In this document: positions 1 to 9,257 of the stretch, piece after piece
How the letters are laid out: every line of letters starts with the position of its first letter
How positions within the stretch are numbered: the stretch's first letter is position 1
DNA from: a virus
DNA length: 21,277 nt
Direction: 5' to 3' (one strand)
Virus record (IMG/VR): IMGVR_UViG_3300023284_000512
Span: 1-21,277 of that record
Notes under the pieces: generated by a model
Seen by the model: only the letters and a program-made list of their open reading frames with translations
Told to the model about the DNA's origin: nothing
Databases searched by the model: none
Position numbers and translations under genes: made by a program

Positions 1-666
1 AGGAATAATAGGGTTATCGCTGATTCCGATTGTTGGATTTCCTGCGACTCCATCCCCATTTGCAATAGCGATTTCATTGGCATCAGGGGTTAGGGTCCTT
101 AAAGCCAGTGTCGCAGAATCGATCCTCGAAAGGATTCCTGTTCCGCCGGGGAGCGCTAAATCGAGATCAGTGATTCCTTCCACAATTTCAAGCGCAGTCC
201 CCGCTGCATCAATTCTGAAGAAAAAGAAAGGAGTTAGGGGGGCGGGGAGAATCCCGCTGAAAACTTCCGAAGATCCATCGGACTGTCTTAACGTTCTACC
301 CAGTTGATCCCTTAGTCTCTGAATGAGAATCACATTTCTGTCATGGGCTTTCTCAACTTCTTCAACTGGAAATTCTCCTGACTCCACATAATTATTTGGC
401 TGAAGTGCAGCCGGATCGTTAAGAATTACAAGGTCGTCCGTGGCAGGGGGAGCAACTAACATGGTCACAGTTCCGCCTGCAACTGCGTCCGCCCCCACTA
501 CTGTATAATTTGTAGTGAGAACTTGAAGAGTCTCAACTTGAGTAGTTCGATTAACAAGATTGACTACTAAATCCTCATCGGCAAGAAACCTAAAAGGAAA
601 TGCGAAAGCAGTTGTGACTCCATTTCCCGCAAAAGTTTTTCTGTTTCCATCACTTGATATAGTCAT
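1..666 (-). CDS. Tail fibre protein, N-terminal part (runs off left edge)
   Basis: The ATG at 666 opens a frame that stays open to base 1, giving the first 222 residues. A ribosome binding site (GGAGAG) lies just upstream, one base after the stop of the large ejection protein. Residues 10-120 look like the virion-attachment domain of T7 gp17-type tail fibres: an FAFPFRFL motif near residues 21-28, a beta-rich stretch (GGTVTMLVAPPA) and then a helical segment rich in E, K, R and Q (about 105-135). Near residues 204-215 is GDGVAGNPTIGI, a motif common at the base of phage fibre shafts. The fibre should attach to the tail and recognise the host surface; the receptor-binding end lies outside the window. 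Position after the gp16-like gene matches T7 order. The family call is confident, the receptor unknown. Confidence 0.85.
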   Translation of the reverse strand, partial: MTISSDGNRKTFAGNGVTTAFAFPFRFLADEDLVVNLVNRTTQVETLQVLTTNYTVVGADAVAGGTVTMLVAPPATDDLVILNDPAALQPNNYVESGEFPVEEVEKAHDRNVILIQRLRDQLGRTLRQSDGSSEVFSGILPAPLTPFFFFRIDAAGTALEIVEGITDLDLALPGGTGILSRIDSATLALRTLTPDANEIAIANGDGVAGNPTIGISDNPIIP

Positions 667-667
667 T

Positions 668-3600
668 TTACTCTCCAAACAAAGCTGGATCTAGCTGTCC
701 GCCGCCCAACTTCCTCTTATCATCATATTGTGCTCTCAAACTATCATCTTCTTCAATCAAAACTTGCTTGGCTTGTTCTCTAAATTGATTCATGAATTTC
801 CGGATGTAGTTCGCTTTACCCCCATCAGGTCCGTCAGAACGCAGGTCATAGACCGGAGATAAAGGATGATTCCCCGTAACCAGATCATTAAAAAATTCAA
901 GGGAGTTCTGGCCCCAAGCGATATGATTGATTTCTTTACCTGCCAATTGAACGAAGCGGCTGTATTGCGTATTATCCAATTCAAGAACCGCACCATTGAA
1001 CGATATTTTTCTCCCCGGCATTTTTGGAAAATAATTAAGTCGTTGAAATTCCTTATCCACGGGCTGCGGATCTTCTTTTTTAATATAAATCGGATTGAAC
1101 ATATCATTCATCCAGCCGAGATTAGATTTATAACTCACTGGACGCCCCCACAAATCTCTATATAGAGGGAGATCTTTACTGAGTCCAGGTGTTCTTCTTT
1201 TAAGTTCCTGAATCAATCCATCTGCGTATCGAAGATACGGATCTCCTTCGACTCCTGGGATTCCATTTCTAGCCAATGCCGCAATCCCTGTAGGAATAAG
1301 CGATCCTCCAACTTTTTGAAAATATCTCTTACCCGCCCACTTTGGATTTTCAACAGCTTCAAAGAAGTCTGCGGTTCCTTGCATCCAGGTCCGGCTCATA
1401 ACATTTCGCATAGTGCTCATAGTCATTGCGCCCAGGGTTTCAAGGAGGGTGTCATCGTCAAGTTCTTCCTGCGCATTTATCATTAACTCTGCCATATCCG
1501 CGGCCATCGTTATTGGAAAACTCACGGGATCAAGTCTTGAAAGGGCAACGTATGTTCGATTCTCTCCCTCTCCTTGAACCCAACTGTAAGGCTGCCAACC
1601 AGTTCTTTTGAGGGCCTGTCTTTCAGCGGGATTATCAGGTCCGCGTCCAGTTATTTTTCCAGAGAAAGCCAAATCCATTGCCGCCATAGTCATCATAGTT
1701 CCTGTGGACATCTTGGCAAGTGCGAGTTGATTTCTCGCTCCACCTGCAGCTATATCGGCCCTCCATTGCCCAACTAGCGGAGCAAGGGGAGTCCTTTCAA
1801 AGCTGTAGGTCATGATGTTAATAGGTGTATTTTTGAAAGGCATGATTATTCTTCCAATAACCGGAATCCCTCGGATAGCTTCGGCGATATTGTTAAAAGA
1901 TTCCGCAGGTTTTTGAGTAAAAGTATTGTAGAGAGCGGCATCTACAGATTCAATTTTTATATTTTTAGGAGGATCTTTAATGATCGCTGCCACACGTTCT
2001 CTAAATTCTCTGGAATCTAAAGCGTCGCCTCCGAGTTCCAAAGTCGCTTGTCTCAATGCCTGGGCGTGAAGTTCCATACGATAACCCATGGTTTTAAAAA
2101 ATTCATCCCCGGCTGCAAGCATCCTACCTGGAATCTGAGTAACAGTATCAAGTCCTTTAAGCGCATGACCGAAAAAAGAATCTTCAGCAAAGTTCCATTT
2201 TCCAGGAGCTAAAGCGCCTCCTTCTATTTCAACTTTATTGGCGGTTATCTTTGCAACTTCAGCGAAATCACTTTTACCTGACTTTATATTTTTCCAAGAA
2301 GATCGGAGAGCGTCCTTCCATGCTGAATTAATCGCGCTCATTTGAGTAGTAGCTTCTCCCAGCGCAACTCCATTCTGATCTCCAAGCAATGCACCTATGC
2401 GGGCGGCAGTCCCTCTTTCATAAATAGCTTGAACCATAACTCCGGTGTTGGAAACTCCATTGGCAACATGAGTTGTTGGGTTTGTTAAAAGAGAATTGAT
2501 CCAAACTTGTCGAACCCCGTCCGCAGTTCGCTTCCACATTCCACCTTGAACCATGCTTTCCATGGCCTCCATGTTTCCAGTCTTAGCAAGCATGGCAACT
2601 TTATTAGCAAGTAACTGTGCATTTTTTACGCCGCCCGCATTTTCCAGAAGCTTCCCGATATTGCCTGCAAACTCATCAGTCGCAGAACTTGGAATTTTCC
2701 AAGCGTTCAAAGCTCTAGCGGTTTCCGCTCTAGCTCCAAGAACTTCTCTTTGAATGGCGTAGTGAGTGGATAACATTTTTTGAAATTTAAAAAGATTAAC
2801 TTCACTCGGATTAGTCGCAGCCTCTATAGAAACTTCTCTGAGTTTGTTCGCAGATGTAGCCCACAAATTTCTAGCTGCAAGAGATTCCTCCGCATTTAAT
2901 GGAGCGCCTTTTCTTCTGTCAAACAATGCTTTCCATGCGTTTTTATGACTGGCAGAAAGTTTAGTTTGCTCCCAAGTCCGGACGCCTCTCTTGGCACCTT
3001 CGATTCCTTTATCTTTTTTGGCGATGTGGCTCATTACTTTTTTGATGTCATCAGGTTCGTTAATGCGTGCCCAATTTATATCTTCAATGAGTTCTTCATC
3101 TTTCGGAATCGCATCGTCAGGCTTTGCGCCTGCGGCTGTTTCTTCAGCTTTGTTAATTTTCTTTGCAGAAAGGCTGGGGGACTTTTTAATAGTCACTCCA
3201 CCTTCAATATCCCCAAGAGTAGCAATCACATCATCTTTAGTTGCCGCCGTTGCGATATCATCTGCTTCAAGTTGAGCGGCGGCTTTAGCTTCCGATCTCG
3301 CCATTCTGGAAGCGCGAACTGCTCTCAAACCTTTTATTAATCCTTCTGCAAGAATACCAATTCCCAAACCCTCGACAGCATTTTTAAATCGCCCTTCGAG
3401 TTTAGTATCATTAGGATCAGCGGCGAGAAATTCTGTCACAGGATTTTTAAGAGCCGGTTGATCTTGAATTAAATCCGACAGCCGCTTCTCATGCCCATCA
3501 AAAACCGCGAAATCAGAAACCGCGCCTTTAATCGCTCCCTTGACAATAGGACCTGATTTCGAGAAAAACTTAAATCCTTTGAGTGCCTTGCCTCCGCCTG

Positions 3601-4267
3601 CAAACCCCGCCAAAAATTGGGAAGCCCCGCGAACCAATCCCCCGGTAACACTTTTAGGATCTTTCTGAAGTCCTTCAAGAGCTTTTCCAGTCTGTTTAAA
3701 CGGGTCAAGTTCCGGATGTTCTTTTCTGAATTTTTCAAACTGTTCTTTATCTACAATCTTCAATCCTTCTTTCGGATCAAAAACAATGCCGCCGCCAAGA
3801 GCAGGAAATCTCTCAGACAAATCCTGTGCAACATCATCCGCAAGTTGAATTGTATTTTGAAATGCTTCGGCGACTCCACTTCCAACTTGCAAAGGAAACT
3901 CAACAATTCCTCTGCCTACATCGGAAATGATATCTCCTGTAGTCTCAATAGTTTGATCGATAATACTTTCATCATCTTTAGGCTGTGGCGCTCCGGCTTC
4001 CGGAGTTCCAGGTGTGGTCGTGACAGGAGTTTCTTCCGATCCAAGTTCCGCTTCCATTTCTGCAATCGCATCTTCACCTTCTGCTTGTTCCGTGGTGTCC
4101 AGGTAGTCGTCGGAAGCGTTATCCAACATAGTATCAAGATCCTCAGCTTCGGGAACATTCAACAGATTCCGATGCATCTCCTCCGCTTTAGAATGATCAA
4201 CTTGCAATGCCGGATCTTTGGTGAGATCTGCGAGCGGATTTGGAATTTCAATTAAAACTTCAGCCAT
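668..4267 (-). CDS. Large internal virion (ejection) protein, T7 gp16-position
   Basis: This 1199-residue protein is the largest in the window and sits between the gp15-like gene and the tail fibre, where T7 has gp16, the largest ejected core protein. The N-terminal 100 residues are strongly acidic. A Gly/Ala-rich hydrophobic stretch follows near 210-240. The C-terminal half carries a pattern (FSGKITGRGPDN, then RTGWQPYSW, then SRLDPVSFPIT) that I recognise from many phage ejection or polyvalent proteins (LPD38-like region). In T7, gp16 carries a lytic transglycosylase domain at its N-terminus and helps form the conduit across the cell envelope. I see no Glu-Ser/GLMQ-type transglycosylase motif here, so peptidoglycan cutting, if needed, is done by another protein. 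The ATG at 4267 follows the upstream stop directly. Confidence 0.82.
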   Translation of the reverse strand: MAEVLIEIPNPLADLTKDPALQVDHSKAEEMHRNLLNVPEAEDLDTMLDNASDDYLDTTEQAEGEDAIAEMEAELGSEETPVTTTPGTPEAGAPQPKDDESIIDQTIETTGDIISDVGRGIVEFPLQVGSGVAEAFQNTIQLADDVAQDLSERFPALGGGIVFDPKEGLKIVDKEQFEKFRKEHPELDPFKQTGKALEGLQKDPKSVTGGLVRGASQFLAGFAGGGKALKGFKFFSKSGPIVKGAIKGAVSDFAVFDGHEKRLSDLIQDQPALKNPVTEFLAADPNDTKLEGRFKNAVEGLGIGILAEGLIKGLRAVRASRMARSEAKAAAQLEADDIATAATKDDVIATLGDIEGGVTIKKSPSLSAKKINKAEETAAGAKPDDAIPKDEELIEDINWARINEPDDIKKVMSHIAKKDKGIEGAKRGVRTWEQTKLSASHKNAWKALFDRRKGAPLNAEESLAARNLWATSANKLREVSIEAATNPSEVNLFKFQKMLSTHYAIQREVLGARAETARALNAWKIPSSATDEFAGNIGKLLENAGGVKNAQLLANKVAMLAKTGNMEAMESMVQGGMWKRTADGVRQVWINSLLTNPTTHVANGVSNTGVMVQAIYERGTAARIGALLGDQNGVALGEATTQMSAINSAWKDALRSSWKNIKSGKSDFAEVAKITANKVEIEGGALAPGKWNFAEDSFFGHALKGLDTVTQIPGRMLAAGDEFFKTMGYRMELHAQALRQATLELGGDALDSREFRERVAAIIKDPPKNIKIESVDAALYNTFTQKPAESFNNIAEAIRGIPVIGRIIMPFKNTPINIMTYSFERTPLAPLVGQWRADIAAGGARNQLALAKMSTGTMMTMAAMDLAFSGKITGRGPDNPAERQALKRTGWQPYSWVQGEGENRTYVALSRLDPVSFPITMAADMAELMINAQEELDDDTLLETLGAMTMSTMRNVMSRTWMQGTADFFEAVENPKWAGKRYFQKVGGSLIPTGIAALARNGIPGVEGDPYLRYADGLIQELKRRTPGLSKDLPLYRDLWGRPVSYKSNLGWMNDMFNPIYIKKEDPQPVDKEFQRLNYFPKMPGRKISFNGAVLELDNTQYSRFVQLAGKEINHIAWGQNSLEFFNDLVTGNHPLSPVYDLRSDGPDGGKANYIRKFMNQFREQAKQVLIEEDDSLRAQYDDKRKLGGGQLDPALFGE

Positions 4268-4269
4268 TT

Positions 4270-5835
4270 TTAATCCGTCCCTTGCACTTCTTTAGATCTA
4301 CGTTTTTGTTTTTGCAAATCAGTCACTCGTTTCCATTTCTTAATCCTTATAGCTTCCCTTCTATAAGTCGCTCTATCAATCTTTTTATTTTTGTATGCTT
4401 CCTGAGTCTTTTTCCAAGTCTCTGCAATTTCCGGTTTCTGTCGAGTTCCAACTAAAAATCGAGGACTTGGAATCCCTAAAGTTGTAGATTGTTTATTCAC
4501 AATCGAGCCTGCTTCAACAATAGCGTCAGCTTCTTTTCGCGCTTCTTCTCTTGTGGCATTTGGATTTTGAGAAACCCAATCTCGCCAATCCCTCAAAGAC
4601 TTTGCAAAAATTCCTTTATCCAGAACAGGATTCAATTCAGAAGGTTTCAAAGATATGGTGATGAAGTCCTCATTTTCCTGGGGCCAATTCTTCTGTTGAT
4701 AGGCAATGCTGCTTTGCTTTGTTTTATTCAAAATAGAACTGGCATCATCGTAGCTCAATCTTCCATTGGATACTTCTCTAGAAACTTCCCCGCTCACATC
4801 AACGCCTCTATCTGCTTTCAATCTCAGATTCAACGCGACACTGGCATCAGATTTTACATCGGCCCTACCACTTGTAATATCTAAAAGAGATTTATACGTG
4901 GGCGCAGTTAAATTTCTGGAATTCTCTTTAACCCATTCAGTTGTAAGGGTTCCTTCATCGCGTAGAGTGTATGCCTTCTTGGCAGTTTCTTCTTCTCTGC
5001 GATTTTGTTCCCGATCAAGTTCTCTTCTTTTACGGTCATTTTGTGCAAATTCTCTTGCATCATTTCGCTCGCCCTGGTTAATAGCCGCATCAATAAGTTT
5101 TTCTTTTTTATGTGGAGAGAACGCATCAAATTCATTCGTCTGAAGTGCAATGATAGCGCTATCCGGATCTTGCCGAACCATTTTCCTATAACCCGCAAGA
5201 TCAACACTTTCATTCCATTGATTTTTTCGTCGAACAGCTTCTTCGGGAGTGAAAGCCCCTGAAAGTTGAGCGGTATCAATTGCCTCGTTCATCTGTTTTT
5301 CAATAGTTGGCTTCTCCAGATCCGGAGCCTCAACGTAGGTATCTGCAAGAGAGTCAACAGTTTCTTGAGTTTCGGCCCTGGTAAGCTGTTGCATTTTTCC
5401 GATTGCAGTCTTTTGAACTGTAAGAGAATTCCGAGCAGTATAGCTATCAAAATTGGCAGAAAATCTATCGAATGAGGGTCCATCTAACTGATCTTGAAAT
5501 CTGTCTCTTATTGCCTTAACTTTATTTTCATATAAATCTTTATGAGTAGTGGGATCGGAAGCAGGAAGAAAATTTCCTTCCTCATCTTGAACCAAACCCC
5601 CTTCTTGCATTCCAAGTGTAAACTCACCCAATTCTTTTTGCGCATCTGCAAGTCCTTTATTTGCTTGACTTACCCGACGAGCGCTAAGTGCTTGCAGTCC
5701 AAGTGTTTCAATTGCGGCGCCCAGTTGGCCGATGCTTTTCTGGAGAGAAGACCCCGCAACTTCACCGCTGGCTCTAGCAGTTCCTACCGCCCCTTGAACT
5801 TCTGGTGTTAATTCTATTCTAGGAAGTCTAGGCAT
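4270..5835 (-). CDS. Internal virion (ejection) protein, T7 gp15-position
   Basis: A 521-residue, highly helical, charged protein, with long runs rich in E, K, R, Q and A (for example residues 255-290, which look like coiled coil) and a very basic C-terminus (about 485-515). No catalytic motif is visible. Its start overlaps the stop of the upstream 150-residue gene in a TAATG junction, and the next gene begins 2 nt after its stop, so the three are probably translated together. Order and size fit the second ejection protein of T7-like phages (gp15, about 750 residues in T7), a core component ejected into the cell with DNA. The role rests on order and general character; there is no diagnostic motif. 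Confidence 0.72.
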   Translation of the reverse strand: MPRLPRIELTPEVQGAVGTARASGEVAGSSLQKSIGQLGAAIETLGLQALSARRVSQANKGLADAQKELGEFTLGMQEGGLVQDEEGNFLPASDPTTHKDLYENKVKAIRDRFQDQLDGPSFDRFSANFDSYTARNSLTVQKTAIGKMQQLTRAETQETVDSLADTYVEAPDLEKPTIEKQMNEAIDTAQLSGAFTPEEAVRRKNQWNESVDLAGYRKMVRQDPDSAIIALQTNEFDAFSPHKKEKLIDAAINQGERNDAREFAQNDRKRRELDREQNRREEETAKKAYTLRDEGTLTTEWVKENSRNLTAPTYKSLLDITSGRADVKSDASVALNLRLKADRGVDVSGEVSREVSNGRLSYDDASSILNKTKQSSIAYQQKNWPQENEDFITISLKPSELNPVLDKGIFAKSLRDWRDWVSQNPNATREEARKEADAIVEAGSIVNKQSTTLGIPSPRFLVGTRQKPEIAETWKKTQEAYKNKKIDRATYRREAIRIKKWKRVTDLQKQKRRSKEVQGTD

Positions 5836-6287
5836 TATTTTTTCCCCTTGCCCCCAGAAGAGGCCGCCTTCCCGCCGCCTGCGAGTAGTATCGATGCCGC
5901 GCTTACAAAGCCTGCATCTCTAGCAAACCGTCCTTTAAATCTTTGGAGATTCGCTTCCGCTTTAAAATTTGCAGCCTGAACTAGTCCGGAATGTTCTACC
6001 CCAAGTGCATTAAGTTCGCCATTCGCTGCACTTTCTTCAAGAAGATCCTGCGCACTCCCCGAAAGGCTCGCACCATTAGCCCCAAATTGCGCTCGCATTT
6101 TGCCAAGGGCTTTTCGGGTTTGAATTCTAGTTCTGCGAGCGTCTTCTTGACCTTTAGCTTTTGCAAGCGTGGCATTTTGTTCTGCAACTTTAGCATTATG
6201 ATCAGCCGCAGCCTTCTGTGCCTGTCCTTGTCGGATGGCAGCTATAGTTTGAAGTCCCGTTCCGGCTAAAACCGGGGCGATTGCCAT
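5835..6287 (-). CDS. Internal virion protein, T7 gp14-like
   Basis: A 150-residue protein with a short hydrophobic N-terminus (APVLAGTGLQTIAAI), a long Ala/Gln/Lys helical segment (about 20-60) and a small Gly/Ala segment near 125-145 followed by a basic GGKGKK tail. The pattern A-x-H-N-A-K-V-A-E-Q-N, then R-R-T-R, then GANGASLSGS-x-x-D-L-L, is typical of gp14-like internal virion proteins, including those of many phages that are not close to T7. In T7, gp14 is thought to form the outer-membrane part of the ejection conduit. Both ends overlap neighbours by one base (TAATG), which indicates translational coupling. The family call is fairly firm. Confidence 0.8.
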   Translation of the reverse strand: MAIAPVLAGTGLQTIAAIRQGQAQKAAADHNAKVAEQNATLAKAKGQEDARRTRIQTRKALGKMRAQFGANGASLSGSAQDLLEESAANGELNALGVEHSGLVQAANFKAEANLQRFKGRFARDAGFVSAASILLAGGGKAASSGGKGKK

Positions 6288-6715
6288 TACTTTACCCTCG
6301 CATATAACGAATAATCATTACCAAGCTGATCATAGCATCTTAAGGTTTCAGCTTCCAACTCAAAACCTAAAAGCCTCGCCCATCGATGCCCCTCTTTAAA
6401 ATCTTTCATCACTACCGCTTCAATTCTTTTAACCTGAGTTTCTTTTAGAAACTTCAGAACGGCTCTGTGAATTCCCATAAAATCTTTTCTACAACCATCT
6501 GCTAAAATCGCCCACGCTTCTCCACGATTTTCATAGTGCTCAACAATCCCAATACAGGCAATAACATTTTTACCGGATAGAACAGTATATGAATATCTGT
6601 TGTGCTGTAATTTTTTTCTTTGTTCATGAGTTATATATTCTCCAATCGGGGCCATCGTGGGCTGCTCACTAACCCGCTCAATATCGCCCGCAATAAATGG
6701 AACTACATCAATCAT
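6287..6715 (-). CDS. GNAT-fold-like protein in the T7 gp13 position
   Basis: 142 residues, starting with ATG in an ATGA overlap with the stop of the nozzle gene. The layout resembles a small acetyltransferase (GNAT) fold: an N-terminal strand (MIDVVPF), a strand pair around YSYTVLSGKNVIACIGIVEHY (residues about 42-62), a short stretch before a helix (GIHRAVLKFLKE), then KRIEAVVMKDFKEGHRWARLLGFE, which has the typical GNAT pattern of a strand, a charged helix and a 'LGF' turn (about 95-120). The classic acetyl-CoA P-loop (Q/R-x-x-G-x-G/A) is not clearly present, so catalysis is doubtful. T7 gp13 occupies the same place and is needed for virion morphogenesis. A structural or assembly role is the best inference. 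Confidence 0.7.
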   Translation of the reverse strand: MIDVVPFIAGDIERVSEQPTMAPIGEYITHEQRKKLQHNRYSYTVLSGKNVIACIGIVEHYENRGEAWAILADGCRKDFMGIHRAVLKFLKETQVKRIEAVVMKDFKEGHRWARLLGFELEAETLRCYDQLGNDYSLYARVK

Positions 6716-9255
6716 CCTCTATCCTGAGTTACTTGCATCGGCATCACCGCCAAAACTGCACCTGGACTTGGACCAAGTTGCTGCCACGCAATTTGATTTT
6801 CAGTGTCCGAATCTGCTTCAATGTGCTCTCCTTTTATTCCTGTGAACAACGGTTGTATGGGCGGCATATCAATATCTGCATCCCGAATAATCAATTCATC
6901 CATCTCTCCGTCGAAATCAGTTCCAAACTGAATCCCCATGATCCGATTTAATAAAAATGAAACAAAGTTTACGCGGCGAATTTTTCCAAGAGCAACTCCA
7001 TCGGCGGCACCGGCTTCAATCCGAAGCATCTGTGCTTTGCTCTCCATAGATAATCCGAGTTGAACTGTGGCCGCCTTTCGATTCAGCGTAGCTATTCCAT
7101 TTGCTACAGTAGTTTTAGGCTGCTCCCCTCCATCCCCATAAACCGCCAAGCTCTCCCCTTCCAAATGCCATAGGGGAGTTAACGTTGTAATCTGCTTTCT
7201 CACTTGACCGCCAGAGATATATGCTTTAAAGCCCGATCCGTCAATATCGTTATCATTGGAGTCCTGCAACTCGAATGTATTCGCAGCCTTATTGTTCACT
7301 TTAAATATTTTGTCATTTACTTCAGTCATGCCCGCGACATCGACTATGCGTATAAAATCCTGATCTGCAAATCCGTGAGCCGTAGAAGTGACCACAGGAG
7401 GATTCGCCGCAGTAATTCCAGTTATCACTTTTGGATTATCAAATGAAACCCCGGAGTCCACATGAAAGGCATCCCGCTGTTTAACATTGTCATCAAAGAA
7501 AGGAGTGAAATATTCAATATATCTTCTGACTTCTCCATCAATAAATCGTTTGACTATGATCCACAATTCTTCACTATCGCCTGTCTCAGTGGGGATCACT
7601 CCAACACTTTCTACTTGAGCTTTTGTCCCTGCAAGATCACTTCGGCCCCCGATTATATGTCTATGCCAGCCAACTTTAAGAGTTTCAACATCTCTTTCAT
7701 AGGTCATGCCCACAAGTTCTCCGTCGCCTCTCACAAACCAAACTATCGGCTGCGGCTCATCTTGAAATGCCATCTCAATAAATCCCGAAGGTCCGCCCAT
7801 ATGATCAGAGAGCAACGTGAGATCAGAAGCTTCAAGTCCATCCGACTCAAGAAAAAATCCAAGCTCCCGAACTTTAAATCCAGATCTCTGAATATAGAGA
7901 GTGTTTCTTCCGCTTTCAACGGGCTGAATGTTCGCGCACTTTTTAGAACTTTGTTTTTTAGAAGTCACGTTAGCATTTGTCAGAGCTTCTCCGTCCGCAC
8001 TTGGAGAAGTCAGCCAAGGTCCGCCCGCAGTTCCAATCTGCAAACCCTTAGAGCCCGAGCGCAGCCAAAAAATTGCATTTACTTTTTCGGCGGTTATCAC
8101 ATCCGAAATTGAATGCGCATCCGTGATAGTTCCATCCGGATCAGTAGGTGCAAAATTTTCAAAATCTCCTGAGTTAGAAAGATCATATCTTTGAGGATTA
8201 TCTGTCGGCCCTCCATAACTTAATCTGTTCTCATGGAAGGTAACGGCGGCAGGCCATCCAGTTGTGTCAGACCATACGCCCAAGCGCCAATCTGTTGTGG
8301 CTGTTCCGGCTGAAGCATCGGGTCCCTCGATTGTGGCGTCTACGCTTACAGTGCTGTTGAATACTGTTATCTTCAGCCAAGTGAAATTACCTGCGGGATC
8401 TTTAAACCGAAAAATTCTGCCAACATCAGTGGATTTAAAGCCGTCGCCTCCGTTAATCCCCACAGTTGAAGATGCGGTCACAGTTACCGTTCCCGTAGTT
8501 CCTGAAAGCGCAAGAGTTGTATCCGTGATGTTTGTTGGAAGATAGGGTCCGTCCTGAAAATCAATTTCGCTTAAAGTCCATGCAGTGTGGTCTGTTCTCT
8601 CAAGTTTTCTAGGTTTATAAATGGGATGCGCGAAGAAAAGAACGTCCGCACTTTGAGCATATTTTATTTGGAAAAGATCTACTTCTGCATAGGTCGAAGT
8701 TATTTCAAAAACTTTTGCCACAGTTCCGTCAGATGTGTAAGCCCCGAATCCAGTTCCATCGAGATCTACTCCATTCAAAGTTTTAAGCTCGAATGTATTC
8801 GCGGTTACATTGGCAACTTGAAAATTTCTTCCATTCAACTCCGTCATGCCTAGAACGCCCGTTATAAAAATTTCATCCCCGTTACTATATCCATGACTTG
8901 TCACAGTAACTACGACAGGATCGGTTTGAGTTGCACCACCCGTGATCGTTTGGGAGGCTTCTAAAATCTGAAAATTATTTCGGTTGAAACGAAAGTATAG
9001 ATCCCCCATCTCAATCATGTAGGCTTGAACTGTAGAAAATTCAAAGTCAATGAGGCGAGTTGATTTTGTGCTGTCTTTTACTTCAGCGACATATCGAGTT
9101 CCAGGGCGCCGAGTAAGTCCGCCTTGGATAAGCGGAACATAGTTCTCACATAGAGCAAGTGCGGAACTATACCGTTGGGCGTCCACTCTGCCAAACATGA
9201 AAGGGCTTATTTCCCCGGTATTAAAATTAGGTTGGATTGGATGGGCTTTGGGCAT
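6712..9255 (-). CDS. Tail nozzle protein, T7 gp12-like, with two FCCH-like inserts
   Basis: 847 residues. The N-terminus (about 8-60, with FNTGEISPFMFGR, then YSSAL-x-L-C-E-NYVPLIQGG, then RRPGTRYVAE) is the hallmark opening of gp12-type tail tubular protein B, and the segment WPAAVTFHENRLSYGG is also typical. This protein forms the end of the short tail, through which DNA leaves. Two regions resemble each other and the FCCH-like beta domain often inserted in such proteins: about 112-183 (VTSHGYSNGDEIFI, GMTELNGRNFQVANV, ANTFELK) and about 607-686 (STAHGFADQDFIRI, GMTEVNDKIFKVNN, ANTFELQ). The insert is separate from the core fold. The start follows the gp11-like stop by 2 nt. Confident call. 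Confidence 0.9.
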   Translation of the reverse strand: MPKAHPIQPNFNTGEISPFMFGRVDAQRYSSALALCENYVPLIQGGLTRRPGTRYVAEVKDSTKSTRLIDFEFSTVQAYMIEMGDLYFRFNRNNFQILEASQTITGGATQTDPVVVTVTSHGYSNGDEIFITGVLGMTELNGRNFQVANVTANTFELKTLNGVDLDGTGFGAYTSDGTVAKVFEITSTYAEVDLFQIKYAQSADVLFFAHPIYKPRKLERTDHTAWTLSEIDFQDGPYLPTNITDTTLALSGTTGTVTVTASSTVGINGGDGFKSTDVGRIFRFKDPAGNFTWLKITVFNSTVSVDATIEGPDASAGTATTDWRLGVWSDTTGWPAAVTFHENRLSYGGPTDNPQRYDLSNSGDFENFAPTDPDGTITDAHSISDVITAEKVNAIFWLRSGSKGLQIGTAGGPWLTSPSADGEALTNANVTSKKQSSKKCANIQPVESGRNTLYIQRSGFKVRELGFFLESDGLEASDLTLLSDHMGGPSGFIEMAFQDEPQPIVWFVRGDGELVGMTYERDVETLKVGWHRHIIGGRSDLAGTKAQVESVGVIPTETGDSEELWIIVKRFIDGEVRRYIEYFTPFFDDNVKQRDAFHVDSGVSFDNPKVITGITAANPPVVTSTAHGFADQDFIRIVDVAGMTEVNDKIFKVNNKAANTFELQDSNDNDIDGSGFKAYISGGQVRKQITTLTPLWHLEGESLAVYGDGGEQPKTTVANGIATLNRKAATVQLGLSMESKAQMLRIEAGAADGVALGKIRRVNFVSFLLNRIMGIQFGTDFDGEMDELIIRDADIDMPPIQPLFTGIKGEHIEADSDTENQIAWQQLGPSPGAVLAVMPMQVTQDRG

Positions 9256-9257
9256 CG

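Noticed and set aside
77-307. Plus-strand ORF of 76 codons
   Set aside because: Antisense to the tail fibre frame, which has clear family motifs.
2945-3340. Plus-strand ORFs in this area (131 and 94 codons)
   Set aside because: Antisense to the large ejection protein, rich in Phe/Cys/Ser, no start context.
3617-4255. Plus-strand ORF of 212 codons
   Set aside because: It lies fully opposite the large ejection protein gene, has a Phe/Ser/Arg-rich composition typical of antisense frames, no ribosome binding site and no recognisable domain.
7462-8112. Plus-strand ORF of 216 codons
   Set aside because: Opposite the gp12-like nozzle gene, whose identity is firm; composition is that of a shadow frame.
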